DNA from: Aphodosoma sp045631465
GTDB taxonomy: Bacteria; Bacteroidota; Bacteroidia; Bacteroidales; Paludibacteraceae
DNA length: 64,000 nt
Direction: 5' to 3'
NCBI GenBank assembly: GCA_045631465.1
Contig: JAZQUV010000030.1
Span: 43,610 to 107,609 of the forward strand
Shown here: one piece after another, positions 35,253 through 47,077 of the stretch
Layout of the letters: every line of letters begins with the position of its first letter
Numbering within the stretch: position 1 is the stretch's first letter
Position numbers and translations under genes: made by a program
The notes under the pieces: model-generated
The model's database searches: none
The model's input: the letters and a program-made list of their open reading frames with translations, nothing else
Told to the model about the DNA's origin: nothing

Positions 35253-38200
35253 TTATTTTACCACAATTTTGCTTTGATAGATATTGCCATTACCTGATGT
35301 AATACGTACAAGGTATACACCACGCACTGATAATGCATCTATTGCTATTGGATAAACAGTTGGTTCAGAAACGTATACTCGTTGTCCGACTGCATCAAAT
35401 ACTTCTACCATCAAGCCCAACATTTCTTCTGTTGTGAAGTCAGTTTGAACTAAGAATGCATTGTCTGCTTTAACTGGATTTGGCACAAGTACCAATTCTG
35501 TTAGATTAACATTATTCATTGCTATACCAGTTCCTACTTCAAGAATAAGTGTGATAGTTGAGTCGCAACCATCCACCGACACTAATTCATTTGTATATGT
35601 ACCTGCTACAGACAATCCTTCGAAGTTATCATCATAATAACGTTCGCCATCTTTAATTGTAGCATTGATTGTTGTACGCAAGTCTGGTAATACAGTTGCC
35701 TTGAGAATTACGATTGAGTCACAACCTAATTCTGTTACAAACTGTTCTGTATATGTGCCAGTTTCAGTAATAGTTTGTGCACCAAATTGATAACTTTCAC
35801 CGAAACAAATGTTCTTAGTGAGTTCTACACGAATGGCTTCTTTAACATAGAGTACCAATGTTATGATAGAGTCACATCCTGTAAGTTTAGAAACAAGTGT
35901 ATCTGAATAAACCCCTGTTCTATCATACTCAACTCCATTCCATACTACAGAATTGCCATAACAGATTGTATCTATAGTCATAATTTCTTCTACAGGAGTA
36001 ACAGAAAGATTGAGTACTACCACAGAGTCACAACCATTTGCAGCTGTCAATTTTTGTTTATATACGCCTGCTTCGGTCAAACTTTGGAAATTATATTTAG
36101 CATACACATCACCTTCGCATATAGATTCCTCAATAACAGTTTCGATAGAAGGAGTTATGTTGATATTAAGATCTATTCTGTTGTCATGTTTTGCTCTGTT
36201 TTCATACATGTGAGAGAACTGATTTGAACCTACCTCAATATCTTCATATTTAATATCAAAATGCTCATCATAGTAATCTTCCATTCCACACAAAGAAACG
36301 CTCATAGTCTCGATGTCATAAGCATTAATGTGCACGTTATCCAAATGGACTTCCATTGTTGAATTTTTATGATTAGAAACAACATAGAATGCAACTTGAA
36401 CTACTTTATTTGCAAATTCGCTCAAATCAATTCTGATATGTTCGCCTGTATTTGGAATAGCATGCAATTTAGCTCCTTGCCATGTTGTAGTTGAATCATA
36501 TACCCATCTTGGATTTCCGATTTCGTTTACTGCAACGATAAACTTGTCGTCTGTGTCGGCATAATCTTCTGGCGAAATAGGATAGTTAGAACCCATATCT
36601 GTGAGAGCAAGATCGAATGTCAATTGATAATTTTCGCCTCCAGACAAATCGATATTAGGTGATACCAACCAACGAGTTGTTCGTACTTCCTCATCTATAT
36701 TTTCTGTTATAACAGAAATATGACGTGTAGAGAACATACCTTTTTCGCTAAGTGATTCACAAGAATTCCAACCACCTATGATAGCTACTCTTTCATTAAT
36801 AACTGTCAAATCAAGTTCTGGACAATATGAACTGAGAAGTGGCGATGTAGCACGTTTCCAGTCTAAAGGACAATAGCTTGAAACTGAGAAGTCTTCGTCA
36901 TACGAGATGCCATTTGGAGTTGTAAATTCTATGATTGTTGAGAAACCAGAAGTTTCTACTGCCGAACATAGACTTTGTGTTCTCGCATAATATTTTGTTG
37001 ATGGAGACAAGCTGTCAAATTTGAATGAAGGGAAACGTTCTGAAATTTGCTCAACTACATCATTTTCAAATGTAGCGTCTGTTGAAAGTTGAACAAGATA
37101 TTGTGGCGCATCACAAGCCGATGCCGCTGTAATTGTTGCTGAAGTTGATTTCAAGTTAGAAACTTTCAATGTTGTTGGAGGAATACATGAAACCTTCGAC
37201 AATTGAATATCATCAACATATACGCAGTTGGCTTTGCCATAATCATCATTTTTCAAAACTAAATATTTACCTTTCATATTAGAAAGAGGCAACACAAATT
37301 GTACCCAATATTCTTCACCATTTTGATCGCTTGTTGCCAAAGTTGAATTTGGTATTGAACCAGCTTCTACAGGGTACTCTACATCTTTAATTTTTCTGTA
37401 TGTCGTTGGATCATTAGGGTCTGTCATTACACCAACAGTAAGTTTACGCGCATATGTTGTGTTATTATACGAAACATACAACTTACCTGTTGCTTGTGTA
37501 TAGAAAGGACGCATCCAGAATGAGAATAACAACGAGTCTGAATCTTCGTCATCAATCAAAGGCAATACAACATAACCACCTGCTCCTTTTGATGTACTTG
37601 CATACAAACGCAAAGCATAATCACCACTGCGAGAATATTTCACAGTTGTGTTTTCGATTACATAAGGAGTGTATTGTGCATTTGCTGATGTGAATTGAAG
37701 ACCTGCATTTTCTACAACAAAACATCCTGCTGGTTTATTGTAAAGTGTGTTTGTTCCTGAACCTTCATAACTTGGCAAATATACATCGCCTTCGTTGTCG
37801 AATGTGAACATAGTTCCAAGTGCAACTGGCGAACACAATGTTTCGAATGTAGCAGGACCTACCCATTGACTGCTATTAGCATCAGAACAGTACGATTTTA
37901 CATATACATAATATTTTGTACTACCTTCAAGATTGTCGATATTCACAAAAGTAGTGCTTACTGTATCTGTAAATACAACTTGAGATGAAGTCATTTGCGA
38001 CAAATCTGCAATTTCTTCTTTTGTCACTACTACTACATACTCTGATTGTTGTTCTACAATTGGAGTCCAAGATGCATAACCTTTATCATATGAAAGATAT
38101 TTTGCTGCCAATTGATATGGTTGAGCGCATGCTTCTTTGTTGATAACAACATTATCTACAACTGCACCACGTACGCTATATTGTGGAGTTGAAGATGCTG

Positions 38201-41200
38201 CATCGTTTTCCCAATAGAATACCAAATTATAAATACCTTCCATTTCTGGAGTAATTACAACATAGCCTTCTTGTTTTACCCATTGCGATGCCAAAGCTAA
38301 TGTTGTATCGATAGAGCTATTGTAAGATTCTGTAGCGCTTACTTTATTGCTCAAATCAACAACATCGATTGGTTGTTTTGTAATATCAGTTGTTATTGTA
38401 CCTGCAAGATTTCCGTTAATATCTTTCACACTTGCATCACCTCCAACGAATTGATAGTCTGCTGATGTCAAGAATGCACGTAAATAATCTTTATCGGTTT
38501 CGCCATAACATGTCCAGTCATAAGAAACTTTATAAACTCCAGAAGTTAAATAAACTGTACGATAAGACCATGACTTAGATGCTACATCGGCTTTGTAATT
38601 AGCTGTTGCACCATTATCATAAGAGATATACAAGCCATTATCGGCTGGTGACATAGAGCCCAAACTTGATGAATTAGATTTTTTGTCAGAAACCACTTTG
38701 TCATCATCTACACCAATATACCATTGGTTTTGTTGTGCAGTTTGAGCAAAACGCCATGAAGCATTTTCGGTTGCATCGTCGAATGTAATTGTTACAGGAT
38801 ATTCCGACAATGGTTTCACAAGGGTTGAATATGTTCCCATTAGAACCCACTCTGATTGGTCTTTTGTTGTACAATTAGCACGAACATATACATCATATTC
38901 TGTATCTTCAGCAAGGTTAACTATAGTAAATGCTGTGTCTTGAACCGACATTGTAGTGCCTTCTGTCTCATTATTGAACCCTTTTGGACCATAATTTACA
39001 TCATACGAAAGTGCTCCGTAGTGTACGAACGACAAAGTAAGTGAATTTTCGGTTCTTGAAATAAACTTAAATTCTTCTGGTTCATAACAAGCTTTTTCTA
39101 CTTCTACCGAAATATCATCAATAAAAACATATGTAGAAGTTGAAATATAATTCATCTTGAATGCAATATGTTTTGCTGTACCTTGATATGATTTCAACGA
39201 AACTTCGTATTCTTCCCAAACTTTAGCTGTTGTTTTGTAGAGAGAGATAGTCTCAATTGCTTCAAATGAACCACTAATGTCATTAACATCTGATACAACA
39301 CCAACTGTCAATTCTATAGATTTTTTTGCCACACTTGGACATGCATAGAATGTCACTTTACATTTTGACAAACGGTCGATATCTATTGCTGCAGATGCAA
39401 TATAAGACGTAAGTGTAGAAGTATTTCTAAGTTGAACAGAGCTGCTACCACTATGAACAGGTGAAGTCGCAATTTTAGGATATGCAGTTGATGTTGCAGA
39501 ATAGAATGTATTCCAACAATTCAATCCATCTGCCTCAAAATCTTCAGTGTATGGCAACTTAGCAGATTGATAACAATTTGTTGTAATCATTTGATAAGAA
39601 CTCCATTCTCCATAACTGTTTTCGCCACAAATAGCACGAGCATACAAATAATATTTAGTGCTATAATCCAAACCTATAACATCGTCTGAATAACCATTGA
39701 TTACTACCGATGGCAACAAAGTATCTGCATCTAATTGTTCTGCAGTATAAATTTTTGTTGTATATTTCACTTGATATTTAGTAGCATCTGATGTGAATTT
39801 CAACGAAACAGATGTGTCAGTCACATTTGTAACACTAAATACTGTGAAACATTCTGGAATAGTATCAAATGAAATATTATCGATATATACCTCATTCGAA
39901 CTATTAAATTCCGACAAGAACATTACTCTACGACCTAGGAAACCATAGTCGTCGCCTTCATATTTATTGAAATATACATCGTATGGACGAACTGATGCAT
40001 CAAGGTCAAGTGTATCTACGGGAACAAATGAAGACAATTGGTCTGCTTCTGTTACAATACCTACAACCAATTTTTGAGCATAAGATGTACCTGTTTTTGC
40101 TGCTGCATACAATCTCATGCGTAGACGTGAAATACTATCCACATTAATAGCAGGAGTAATAGCATAAGCTCCATTAGCTGCTTCACTTGAATTCAACTTA
40201 AGAGCTTTTGAAGCATCAACACCTTTAGATGAAACTATAGATGGTATATAACTTGTTGCTGTCGCATCTGTTTTGTTGCCTACTGTATAGCATGGAGGAT
40301 ATTTTTCTTCATAAGTCTCAAATGTTTCTACACCCATTTGATATGAATCAAGTTCAACACAGTTGGTGCGGAACAACAAATAGTTTGACCATGAACTTGT
40401 TTCCTCTGAGCCACAAAGGTTCTTAACATAGACATAGTATTTTGTGTTAGGTGTCAAATTCGATAGTTTAAGAGTATCTGCTTCAACTTGCTGAACTGAC
40501 ACAATAGCACTTGAACCATTAAGAATTGCTGTGTCCAACATATTTGTCGCTATTTTCTCGGTTGACACAAGCACTTGCGATGTTCCTTCGCCACCTGGTA
40601 TTTTCCATGCAACTGTAGCACAATCTGTCGAAACCTCTTTTAGTTCAAGATTTTCAGGACGACGACATGTTTTTATATAATCCACACAGATATCATCTAT
40701 GTACATCACACCAGATACATAATCGCTACTTGTTATGAAGGTAATATATTCTCCATCACCTTCATAATTGTCGAATGTAACAATAAATTCTGCAAATTCT
40801 TGCACCAAAGGATGTTTAATCTCAGAAACTATCTCTATATTTGCTGTATCAAATGGTGTTTTCATAACACCGATAGCAATAGAGTTTCCTATAGTAGATG
40901 CACAATAAAATCTAAACGACAACTGCAATTTTTTCAATGGCTCTGCCATTCTTGGCAATGACATAAACACTTGTTGATCCAATTTGTCTTTGGCTTTATT
41001 AAATTGCACCAATTTAGATGTGAAACTAATAACACTAGGATAATAACTTGTGCTATATTTCAAAGGTGTCGCACCCATACATTGCACAGTAAACACCTCT
41101 TCTGTTGCAGATGCCAAATAACTTGGATTTTCAAAATCTTCGACATATGGAATTGGTTCTCGTTGACGACACTCTGTAACAAACGATTCTGTAAAACTCC

Positions 41201-43760
41201 ATTTTCCAGGGAGTCCGTCACTACAAATTGGCTGAACCCAGAAGAAATACTCTTTCTTAGGGAACTCTAATCCTGTAAATTCTATTCTATTTGTTACAAC
41301 TGTTGTATCAAAAAGGAATACACTATTGTCTAAGAGGTCCAAAGAATCAATGTCATAAGGTTTTTGAGCCAAACGAACATTCCATTCTGTGTTACCATCA
41401 GCATCCCATGTAAGAGTTACTCGTGAAGGGTCATATTCTGCACTCTCCCATTTTGTGTTTTGAACGATTGAACACATTGGAGATTCCGAGAATACAACAT
41501 TATCAACAAGGAATTCATTAACACCCGAATCCTCAAAACCTTTTCTATCTATTTTAATTGCAAAGAAATTACCTTCTAAGTTATATTTACCAATAGAATA
41601 GAAATAGAAACTTTTCGAATCTTCTGATGTAATTGTGTCAAATGCTTGGAATGAATTAATATCATTTGCATCTGTCATCACACCCACATAGAATCTATAC
41701 GATTCGCTCAATGCTTTTCTTACATTAAAACGAACGTCTGTTCTATCTGGATTTATCATCTCAGGGAATATAGTAACCATGCTACCTTTGAGAAGTGGAG
41801 ATACTCGCATGTGCAACTCTTGTTCCATCATTGTCATCATACAGTTAGGGAATTGTTCATAAACTGTAGTCAAAATATTAAGACGATTGTCCATATATGT
41901 AGGGTCTTGCATTACTCCCACACCAACATTACCACTACCAATGCCAATACCACCGCTACCACCTCCTGATGAAGTAGCAACAACTGGAGCCGAGTAGATA
42001 CCTACTGTAGGCACATACGATGTAGATGGTTGATCTGTAATATTAAAATCATAAGTCATCGGATAGGCCGAAATATTGCCTATTGTTCTTACTCTCTTAT
42101 AATAACTCCAATCACCTCTCTCGCCATCAACAATTGCGCGTGCATAAACAAAATATTCTTTATTAGCTTGCAAACCTTCAATCACTTGCTTATTTGCAAT
42201 CTCTTGACGCACTACATCAGTTGCTGTTGCCAATTGTGCTTCAGGCAATTGTTTGTCACTTACTACAACCTCATATTGAGAATAATTGTTTTGGAAATTC
42301 AATTCCAACGATGCCGCTTTTTTCACTTGAACTGTAAAATTAGGCACCTCAATATTTTTTTCAATATGAATATCTAAATCATCGATAAAGAAGAGATTTG
42401 ATCCCTCAAAATCTGACATGAAGGCAATAAACTTACCTGCGCCCTCATAATTTTCCAAAGAGACAAAACATTCATAATAATCACAAATATTTGCAACTTC
42501 AACTGTATCTACTGGCACAAATGTTTGCTTGTCAGCAGGATTAGTCATAACACCTACTATTATCGCAAAATTATCAGGTGATAATACTCTTGGTTGATTA
42601 TAATGAATTGTTTTCCATGAGATACGAACCTCGCTCATATCATCTACATCCAACAATGGAGTAGTTGCATATGCCCAAACACCCGCTGGTATTGGTTTTG
42701 AATCGATACCACTTATATTAACCTCGCCAAAAGCCAACGCAAATGTTGTATCCGAAGAAAAATAATGTAGTCTATCCTCTGACATATAAGAGTTTATGAA
42801 AGGACGACATGCCTCATTGCTACTAAAGTAATACCATGTGTCAAGCTTAGTGTCATAACCAGCCGTAGCTTTAACATTGAAATCCTCGAAATAAGGCAAA
42901 CCTTTTATATTCGCTGTTGTGAAAGAGTCAACTACCCACGCACTGCTTTCATCAAAACAATTCGATTTGATATAGCAATAATATTTAGTTGCAGGATTTA
43001 ATGAGTTCAATTGAAAACTCCAAAGTGCACTAATGTCTTCTGAAAAAACAAAGTCTGATGAACTCATTTCTTCTATTTGCTCTACATCATATTTGTTTGT
43101 CGACAATTTAATAGAAAATGATTCAGCATCAAACGCACCAAGCCAACTCAACACTGCCGAGTTATTAGAAATCTCTTTGAACACAATGTTGTAAGGGTCC
43201 ATACAATTTGGTGTTGAACGTACAATTACTTTATCAATAACCACACCATGACCAAGATTATCTGTTGCTTCAAATGCGATTTGGTATGTTTTCGTACCAC
43301 TATTCAAACGCAATGTATCTGATTGCCATCTGTTCAATGGTTTATCAAACACCTTAAGTTCTACCCATGGGTTTTCTGGTGATGTACGATACAACACCTT
43401 CAAGGTATCAAAGTCCGATGCCCAACGATCTTGAGCATGAGCAAAAACCAAAATAGGTTGATACAAATTCGACACATCCAGAACAGGCAAAACCAAACGT
43501 GTTTTTGCGTTTTTAGTTACTTTCGATGTATTACGAAACGCCAAACGATATGTTCCATCAAAAACATTCGATGGATGAGAAAGGTCTGTACTCTCAACTG
43601 TCCAGTTGATGTCACCCGACAAATTCTCTTGTATCCAATCCTGAGGGATACCATTCTCAAAGCTCTCATTGATAATCTCTCCATATTCCTTAGAATACAG
43701 AATGTGTGTCGTCAACAATACTGCCAACAATACAAAGAGTTTTTTTAATTGATTTTTCAT
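35253..43760 (-). CDS. Giant secreted adhesin-like protein with T9SS type A tail
   Basis: A 2,835-residue exported protein. A signal peptide (MKNQLKKLFVLLAVLLTTHI) is followed by a choice-of-anchor/cleaved-adhesin-like domain (INESFENGIPQDWIQENLSG). After that comes a long alternation of such jelly-roll domains with at least eight fibronectin III-like modules, marked by strands such as LTPNTKYYVYVKNLC, LDYSTKYYLYARAIC and LEGSTKYYVYVKSYC. Near the end are four 45-residue repeats with the motif G-x-Y...GCDS (for example TGVYSDTLVSKLTGCDSIIT). The last 80 residues (LVPNPVKADNAF to GVYLVRITSGNGNIYQSKIV) are a T9SS sorting domain. Likely surface-exposed; ligand unknown. Last gene of a three-gene operon. 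Confidence 0.9.
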   Translation of the reverse strand: MKNQLKKLFVLLAVLLTTHILYSKEYGEIINESFENGIPQDWIQENLSGDINWTVESTDLSHPSNVFDGTYRLAFRNTSKVTKNAKTRLVLPVLDVSNLYQPILVFAHAQDRWASDFDTLKVLYRTSPENPWVELKVFDKPLNRWQSDTLRLNSGTKTYQIAFEATDNLGHGVVIDKVIVRSTPNCMDPYNIVFKEISNNSAVLSWLGAFDAESFSIKLSTNKYDVEQIEEMSSSDFVFSEDISALWSFQLNSLNPATKYYCYIKSNCFDESSAWVVDSFTTANIKGLPYFEDFNVKATAGYDTKLDTWYYFSSNEACRPFINSYMSEDRLHYFSSDTTFALAFGEVNISGIDSKPIPAGVWAYATTPLLDVDDMSEVRISWKTIHYNQPRVLSPDNFAIIVGVMTNPADKQTFVPVDTVEVANICDYYECFVSLENYEGAGKFIAFMSDFEGSNLFFIDDLDIHIEKNIEVPNFTVQVKKAASLELNFQNNYSQYEVVVSDKQLPEAQLATATDVVRQEIANKQVIEGLQANKEYFVYARAIVDGERGDWSYYKRVRTIGNISAYPMTYDFNITDQPSTSYVPTVGIYSAPVVATSSGGGSGGIGIGSGNVGVGVMQDPTYMDNRLNILTTVYEQFPNCMMTMMEQELHMRVSPLLKGSMVTIFPEMINPDRTDVRFNVRKALSESYRFYVGVMTDANDINSFQAFDTITSEDSKSFYFYSIGKYNLEGNFFAIKIDRKGFEDSGVNEFLVDNVVFSESPMCSIVQNTKWESAEYDPSRVTLTWDADGNTEWNVRLAQKPYDIDSLDLLDNSVFLFDTTVVTNRIEFTGLEFPKKEYFFWVQPICSDGLPGKWSFTESFVTECRQREPIPYVEDFENPSYLASATEEVFTVQCMGATPLKYSTSYYPSVISFTSKLVQFNKAKDKLDQQVFMSLPRMAEPLKKLQLSFRFYCASTIGNSIAIGVMKTPFDTANIEIVSEIKHPLVQEFAEFIVTFDNYEGDGEYITFITSSDYVSGVMYIDDICVDYIKTCRRPENLELKEVSTDCATVAWKIPGGEGTSQVLVSTEKIATNMLDTAILNGSSAIVSVQQVEADTLKLSNLTPNTKYYVYVKNLCGSEETSSWSNYLLFRTNCVELDSYQMGVETFETYEEKYPPCYTVGNKTDATATSYIPSIVSSKGVDASKALKLNSSEAANGAYAITPAINVDSISRLRMRLYAAAKTGTSYAQKLVVGIVTEADQLSSFVPVDTLDLDASVRPYDVYFNKYEGDDYGFLGRRVMFLSEFNSSNEVYIDNISFDTIPECFTVFSVTNVTDTSVSLKFTSDATKYQVKYTTKIYTAEQLDADTLLPSVVINGYSDDVIGLDYSTKYYLYARAICGENSYGEWSSYQMITTNCYQSAKLPYTEDFEADGLNCWNTFYSATSTAYPKIATSPVHSGSSSVQLRNTSTLTSYIASAAIDIDRLSKCKVTFYACPSVAKKSIELTVGVVSDVNDISGSFEAIETISLYKTTAKVWEEYEVSLKSYQGTAKHIAFKMNYISTSTYVFIDDISVEVEKACYEPEEFKFISRTENSLTLSFVHYGALSYDVNYGPKGFNNETEGTTMSVQDTAFTIVNLAEDTEYDVYVRANCTTKDQSEWVLMGTYSTLVKPLSEYPVTITFDDATENASWRFAQTAQQNQWYIGVDDDKVVSDKKSNSSSLGSMSPADNGLYISYDNGATANYKADVASKSWSYRTVYLTSGVYKVSYDWTCYGETDKDYLRAFLTSADYQFVGGDASVKDINGNLAGTITTDITKQPIDVVDLSNKVSATESYNSSIDTTLALASQWVKQEGYVVITPEMEGIYNLVFYWENDAASSTPQYSVRGAVVDNVVINKEACAQPYQLAAKYLSYDKGYASWTPIVEQQSEYVVVVTKEEIADLSQMTSSQVVFTDTVSTTFVNIDNLEGSTKYYVYVKSYCSDANSSQWVGPATFETLCSPVALGTMFTFDNEGDVYLPSYEGSGTNTLYNKPAGCFVVENAGLQFTSANAQYTPYVIENTTVKYSRSGDYALRLYASTSKGAGGYVVLPLIDDEDSDSLLFSFWMRPFYTQATGKLYVSYNNTTYARKLTVGVMTDPNDPTTYRKIKDVEYPVEAGSIPNSTLATSDQNGEEYWVQFVLPLSNMKGKYLVLKNDDYGKANCVYVDDIQLSKVSCIPPTTLKVSNLKSTSATITAASACDAPQYLVQLSTDATFENDVVEQISERFPSFKFDSLSPSTKYYARTQSLCSAVETSGFSTIIEFTTPNGISYDEDFSVSSYCPLDWKRATSPLLSSYCPELDLTVINERVAIIGGWNSCESLSEKGMFSTRHISVITENIDEEVRTTRWLVSPNIDLSGGENYQLTFDLALTDMGSNYPISPEDYADTDDKFIVAVNEIGNPRWVYDSTTTWQGAKLHAIPNTGEHIRIDLSEFANKVVQVAFYVVSNHKNSTMEVHLDNVHINAYDIETMSVSLCGMEDYYDEHFDIKYEDIEVGSNQFSHMYENRAKHDNRIDLNINITPSIETVIEESICEGDVYAKYNFQSLTEAGVYKQKLTAANGCDSVVVLNLSVTPVEEIMTIDTICYGNSVVWNGVEYDRTGVYSDTLVSKLTGCDSIITLVLYVKEAIRVELTKNICFGESYQFGAQTITETGTYTEQFVTELGCDSIVILKATVLPDLRTTINATIKDGERYYDDNFEGLSVAGTYTNELVSVDGCDSTITLILEVGTGIAMNNVNLTELVLVPNPVKADNAFLVQTDFTTEEMLGLMVEVFDAVGQRVYVSEPTVYPIAIDALSVRGVYLVRITSGNGNIYQSKIVVK

Positions 43761-43816
43761 AAAATATTAATTTAGTAATTAAGAAATAATCTACCTAAAA
43801 GATCATCTGCGCTCAA

Positions 43817-46800
43817 CTATCTAACTTGTATTTTATAACTGTAACTAATAGCACGATTTGCATCAACAAAATGCAACAAATACACACCTGCTGCGTTAGG
43901 CGACACAAAATACGGAGTATCTTCATCTACATAAAATTCATCTAACAATTGCCCAGTAATACTATAAACAAATATTCTACCCTCAAACAATCCCTCAATA
44001 TAAACACGTTGCGATTTATCCAACAACGTCATTTTCAACAAATCAGTTCCGTCCAACAAATCATCAACGGCAGTACCTTCATCTCCCGGACATATCGGAC
44101 AAGTTGGCATAACAACTCCATCATCAGCACGCTCCAATTCCAAATAATAACAATCTCCTGGACTAAATGTCTCTCCTTCTCTCAAATAAAGATAAGGACT
44201 AGTTTCACCCTCCATTATTTCATCATTCTTGTACCATTGATAGCTCACAAAAGTATAACCACCATTAAATTCTTCATTGTAAATAGAGATAAGATTGTCA
44301 AACTTAGGTTGCATAATCGAAGCACTATAATACACATCAAAATTTAACGTCAAAGTATCAGCATCGCAAATAACAGATTCATCTTCGAAAAATATAGATG
44401 CCGAATAACTATTCGGACGACAGTTTTCTGGTATTCTAATAGTAAATGTTTCATTACTCAAATCCACAGGAACTCCTTTTTGGTCCACAAAACCACATCT
44501 ATGCGCCAATGCGTCAAACAAGACAGAATAGAATTTTGGTTCTCTACTACCTTCTTCCAAGTTATACTTAATCTCAATCTCAGTTTCTCCCGAACAAAAA
44601 GCTCTATAATTTTCCCCAAAATCCACAGTAATAGGATCTTCAACATAAAGATTCAAGAACACCACACTATCGCAACCATATTCGGTATCAAACACAGCAC
44701 GATAATTACCCGTAGTTTTCAACTCTTGCCCATCAAACACATATACGTCATTCGAACAAATAGTATCACTTATATACACATCGTCTGGCAAAGGCAAAAA
44801 TTTCACATCAAGCACAGTCACACTATCACATTCCCAACAATTTTGCAACTTCTCGGTGTACACACCATCCACTGCGATTGTTTTTTTATTAAAACTACGA
44901 ACCGAACCCTCGCAATATATCTCATGAAGCGTATCGTTATGAGCATAAATAGGTGGCACTATGATAGTAGTAGAAAAACTACTATCGCAAGCTCTATCCG
45001 AGATATAAGCCGTGAGTGATACTACAAGAGTATCTCCATCATTCGAAACTGTGTACGAAACATCATTTGTCTCTGTTTTATACTCTGTTTTGCCGTTATC
45101 AATAACCCACTCAAAGGCTTCGCAAGGCTCAGTTGTTGGAACCGACACACTATCAATTCGAGTATACACACAACTTTTGTTACGCAAAAATATCTTATTC
45201 TCACAATTTTTCGCAACCCACTCCCATTCAAACTCTGCATGAGGATAACGAGGTAATACCGATGTCGACAATTCAAAACCGCATCCATCAACATCTACAT
45301 AATCAACCCTACAATAATAAGTCGTCGTATCATTAGTTGGAACCCTGATAGAGCGTTCCGTAGAAACTGCATTCTCTCTATCTTCAGTCTTTGTCCAAAA
45401 ATATTTAAATCCATCAGGTGCCTCCATTTCCATCTCCAACTCATCACCACAACCCGTACTTTTTATGACAGCATCCACACAGTCGAGCGTAAAATAAGCA
45501 TAACCCCCGTGAGCCGTACGCGTACAGTCCTGAGTTATCAAACGTATTTGAATCGTTTGACCATGATACTCCGAGAGATTAAGACCAATCGCAGTCCAAT
45601 CTTTCCACACATAATTTCCATGCTTACTCCACTTCACATTACCATCTGGAGTAAACTCAAATTCGCCACACTTACGACTAATAACCTTACCCCATTCGTC
45701 TATCAATTCAAGTTTGAAATATGGGTCTGCCTCCGGACCATGACCTGGTGCCTCAAGCACTACGGCATATTTCATCAAAATAATATATGCTTCTGTTGTA
45801 TCAACATAGTGCTCATACGTAATACCCTCTGCTTGCGCATCTACGTCCCAGTTGCCAAGACGAACCGAAGCAAAAGAGCCATCAGGGATAGTTTTCAACC
45901 TATTCCCTGTGCGAGGGTCATATTCTCCCTGTTTCCAGTTTACGGTATGACGACTTCGCATATTATTCGACCCAAAGTCCAAAGGTCCAGCGCCCGAAGT
46001 ACCCAAATTTGTAAGGTTCAATATCGCGCGTCCTTTTGTTGGGTCTGTCGCTTTTCCCACCAAACACGAAACTCCAGGTCTATCCAATGTCACATAATCT
46101 ATACAGTGTCGTTCTGGGCAGAAACAAATAACACCATTCTTTGTTATCCAAGCACTCTCAATCCACCCATCACCATCCGAGTTACGACAAAGACCTCTCA
46201 CCCGAACATCATACGAACCCTCCGACAAATTCGGGATAACAACATTCTTATTGCTTGTGAATGTTTTACCGCGCCAATTTTTCTTATCTGAAGGACGATA
46301 TTCAAACTCATACATTTCATTCGAACCACTCCATTCTACCCAAAGCGTATCGCAAGAAGATTCCGTTTTAATCTCTTCAGGTTTCCAACAGTCCGACAAT
46401 GTTATCTGAATATTGTCAATTACGGCTGCTTGAGGATAAAGTTGTGCTGTATCTGTATTACTATTTTGCCAAATAAACACCATACAATACTTAGTATCAG
46501 CCAACAATGTTTGTGGTCGTTGATTATCTGTTATCGACCAACTATTCCAATTTTGTTCACCGAGCAAAGTAGCATTTGGGGTTATCGATGCCAAACAATA
46601 AGGGATATCAGCCAAACGCGACGACGATGCCTGCAAAGAAGATTCCCCTCCTATTACCGCAATTGGCAAAAACCAAAACTTAAGCATCGAAACTTTATCA
46701 CGACCCACACATTTATAATCAAAAGAAATATCAACGCTATATCTTGAGCCACCCAACGAAGATGGTATCTCAATAGTTCTATAAGCGATTGACAAGTTTG

Positions 46801-47062
46801 GGCGAGCACCATAATTGGTCGTCATACCCGAGTCGCACGAGATATAGAGAGAATTATAACCCTCATTATAATCCGTATTTCCTATCATCCATTTATCCAA
46901 ACAATTCACACCATCACTACCCGCATTAAGCGTCCAGTTTGCTATCTCCAACGAATCTTCAAATCCACACAAAAACGGAAGCGATATCGCTTGCGCTCTT
47001 AAGGCAACTGTTGCTACTAAAGCAAAGAACAATATCAATATATTCTTAACCAAAAATTTCAT
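43817..47062 (-). CDS. Large secreted protein with T9SS-like tail (paralogue A)
   Basis: A 1,081-residue exported protein. Signal peptide ending near LRAQAISLP; a cleaved-adhesin-like domain (FLCGFEDSLEIANWTLNAGSDGV is its start); a fibronectin III-like module; and a domain shared with the upstream paralogue (HTVNWKQGEYDPRTGN, SFASVRLGNWDVDAQAEG). A degenerate PKD-like region (CEAFEWVIDNGKTEYKT) and two GCDS-type repeats (YRAVFDTEYGCDSVVFLNLY) follow. It ends with a sorting-domain-like tail (RIFVYSITGQLLDEF, GVYLLHFVDANRAISYSYKI). Sixteen bases separate it from the paralogue. Confidence 0.85.
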   Translation of the reverse strand: MKFLVKNILILFFALVATVALRAQAISLPFLCGFEDSLEIANWTLNAGSDGVNCLDKWMIGNTDYNEGYNSLYISCDSGMTTNYGARPNLSIAYRTIEIPSSLGGSRYSVDISFDYKCVGRDKVSMLKFWFLPIAVIGGESSLQASSSRLADIPYCLASITPNATLLGEQNWNSWSITDNQRPQTLLADTKYCMVFIWQNSNTDTAQLYPQAAVIDNIQITLSDCWKPEEIKTESSCDTLWVEWSGSNEMYEFEYRPSDKKNWRGKTFTSNKNVVIPNLSEGSYDVRVRGLCRNSDGDGWIESAWITKNGVICFCPERHCIDYVTLDRPGVSCLVGKATDPTKGRAILNLTNLGTSGAGPLDFGSNNMRSRHTVNWKQGEYDPRTGNRLKTIPDGSFASVRLGNWDVDAQAEGITYEHYVDTTEAYIILMKYAVVLEAPGHGPEADPYFKLELIDEWGKVISRKCGEFEFTPDGNVKWSKHGNYVWKDWTAIGLNLSEYHGQTIQIRLITQDCTRTAHGGYAYFTLDCVDAVIKSTGCGDELEMEMEAPDGFKYFWTKTEDRENAVSTERSIRVPTNDTTTYYCRVDYVDVDGCGFELSTSVLPRYPHAEFEWEWVAKNCENKIFLRNKSCVYTRIDSVSVPTTEPCEAFEWVIDNGKTEYKTETNDVSYTVSNDGDTLVVSLTAYISDRACDSSFSTTIIVPPIYAHNDTLHEIYCEGSVRSFNKKTIAVDGVYTEKLQNCWECDSVTVLDVKFLPLPDDVYISDTICSNDVYVFDGQELKTTGNYRAVFDTEYGCDSVVFLNLYVEDPITVDFGENYRAFCSGETEIEIKYNLEEGSREPKFYSVLFDALAHRCGFVDQKGVPVDLSNETFTIRIPENCRPNSYSASIFFEDESVICDADTLTLNFDVYYSASIMQPKFDNLISIYNEEFNGGYTFVSYQWYKNDEIMEGETSPYLYLREGETFSPGDCYYLELERADDGVVMPTCPICPGDEGTAVDDLLDGTDLLKMTLLDKSQRVYIEGLFEGRIFVYSITGQLLDEFYVDEDTPYFVSPNAAGVYLLHFVDANRAISYSYKIQVR

Positions 47063-47077
47063 ATCGTAAAATCTTTA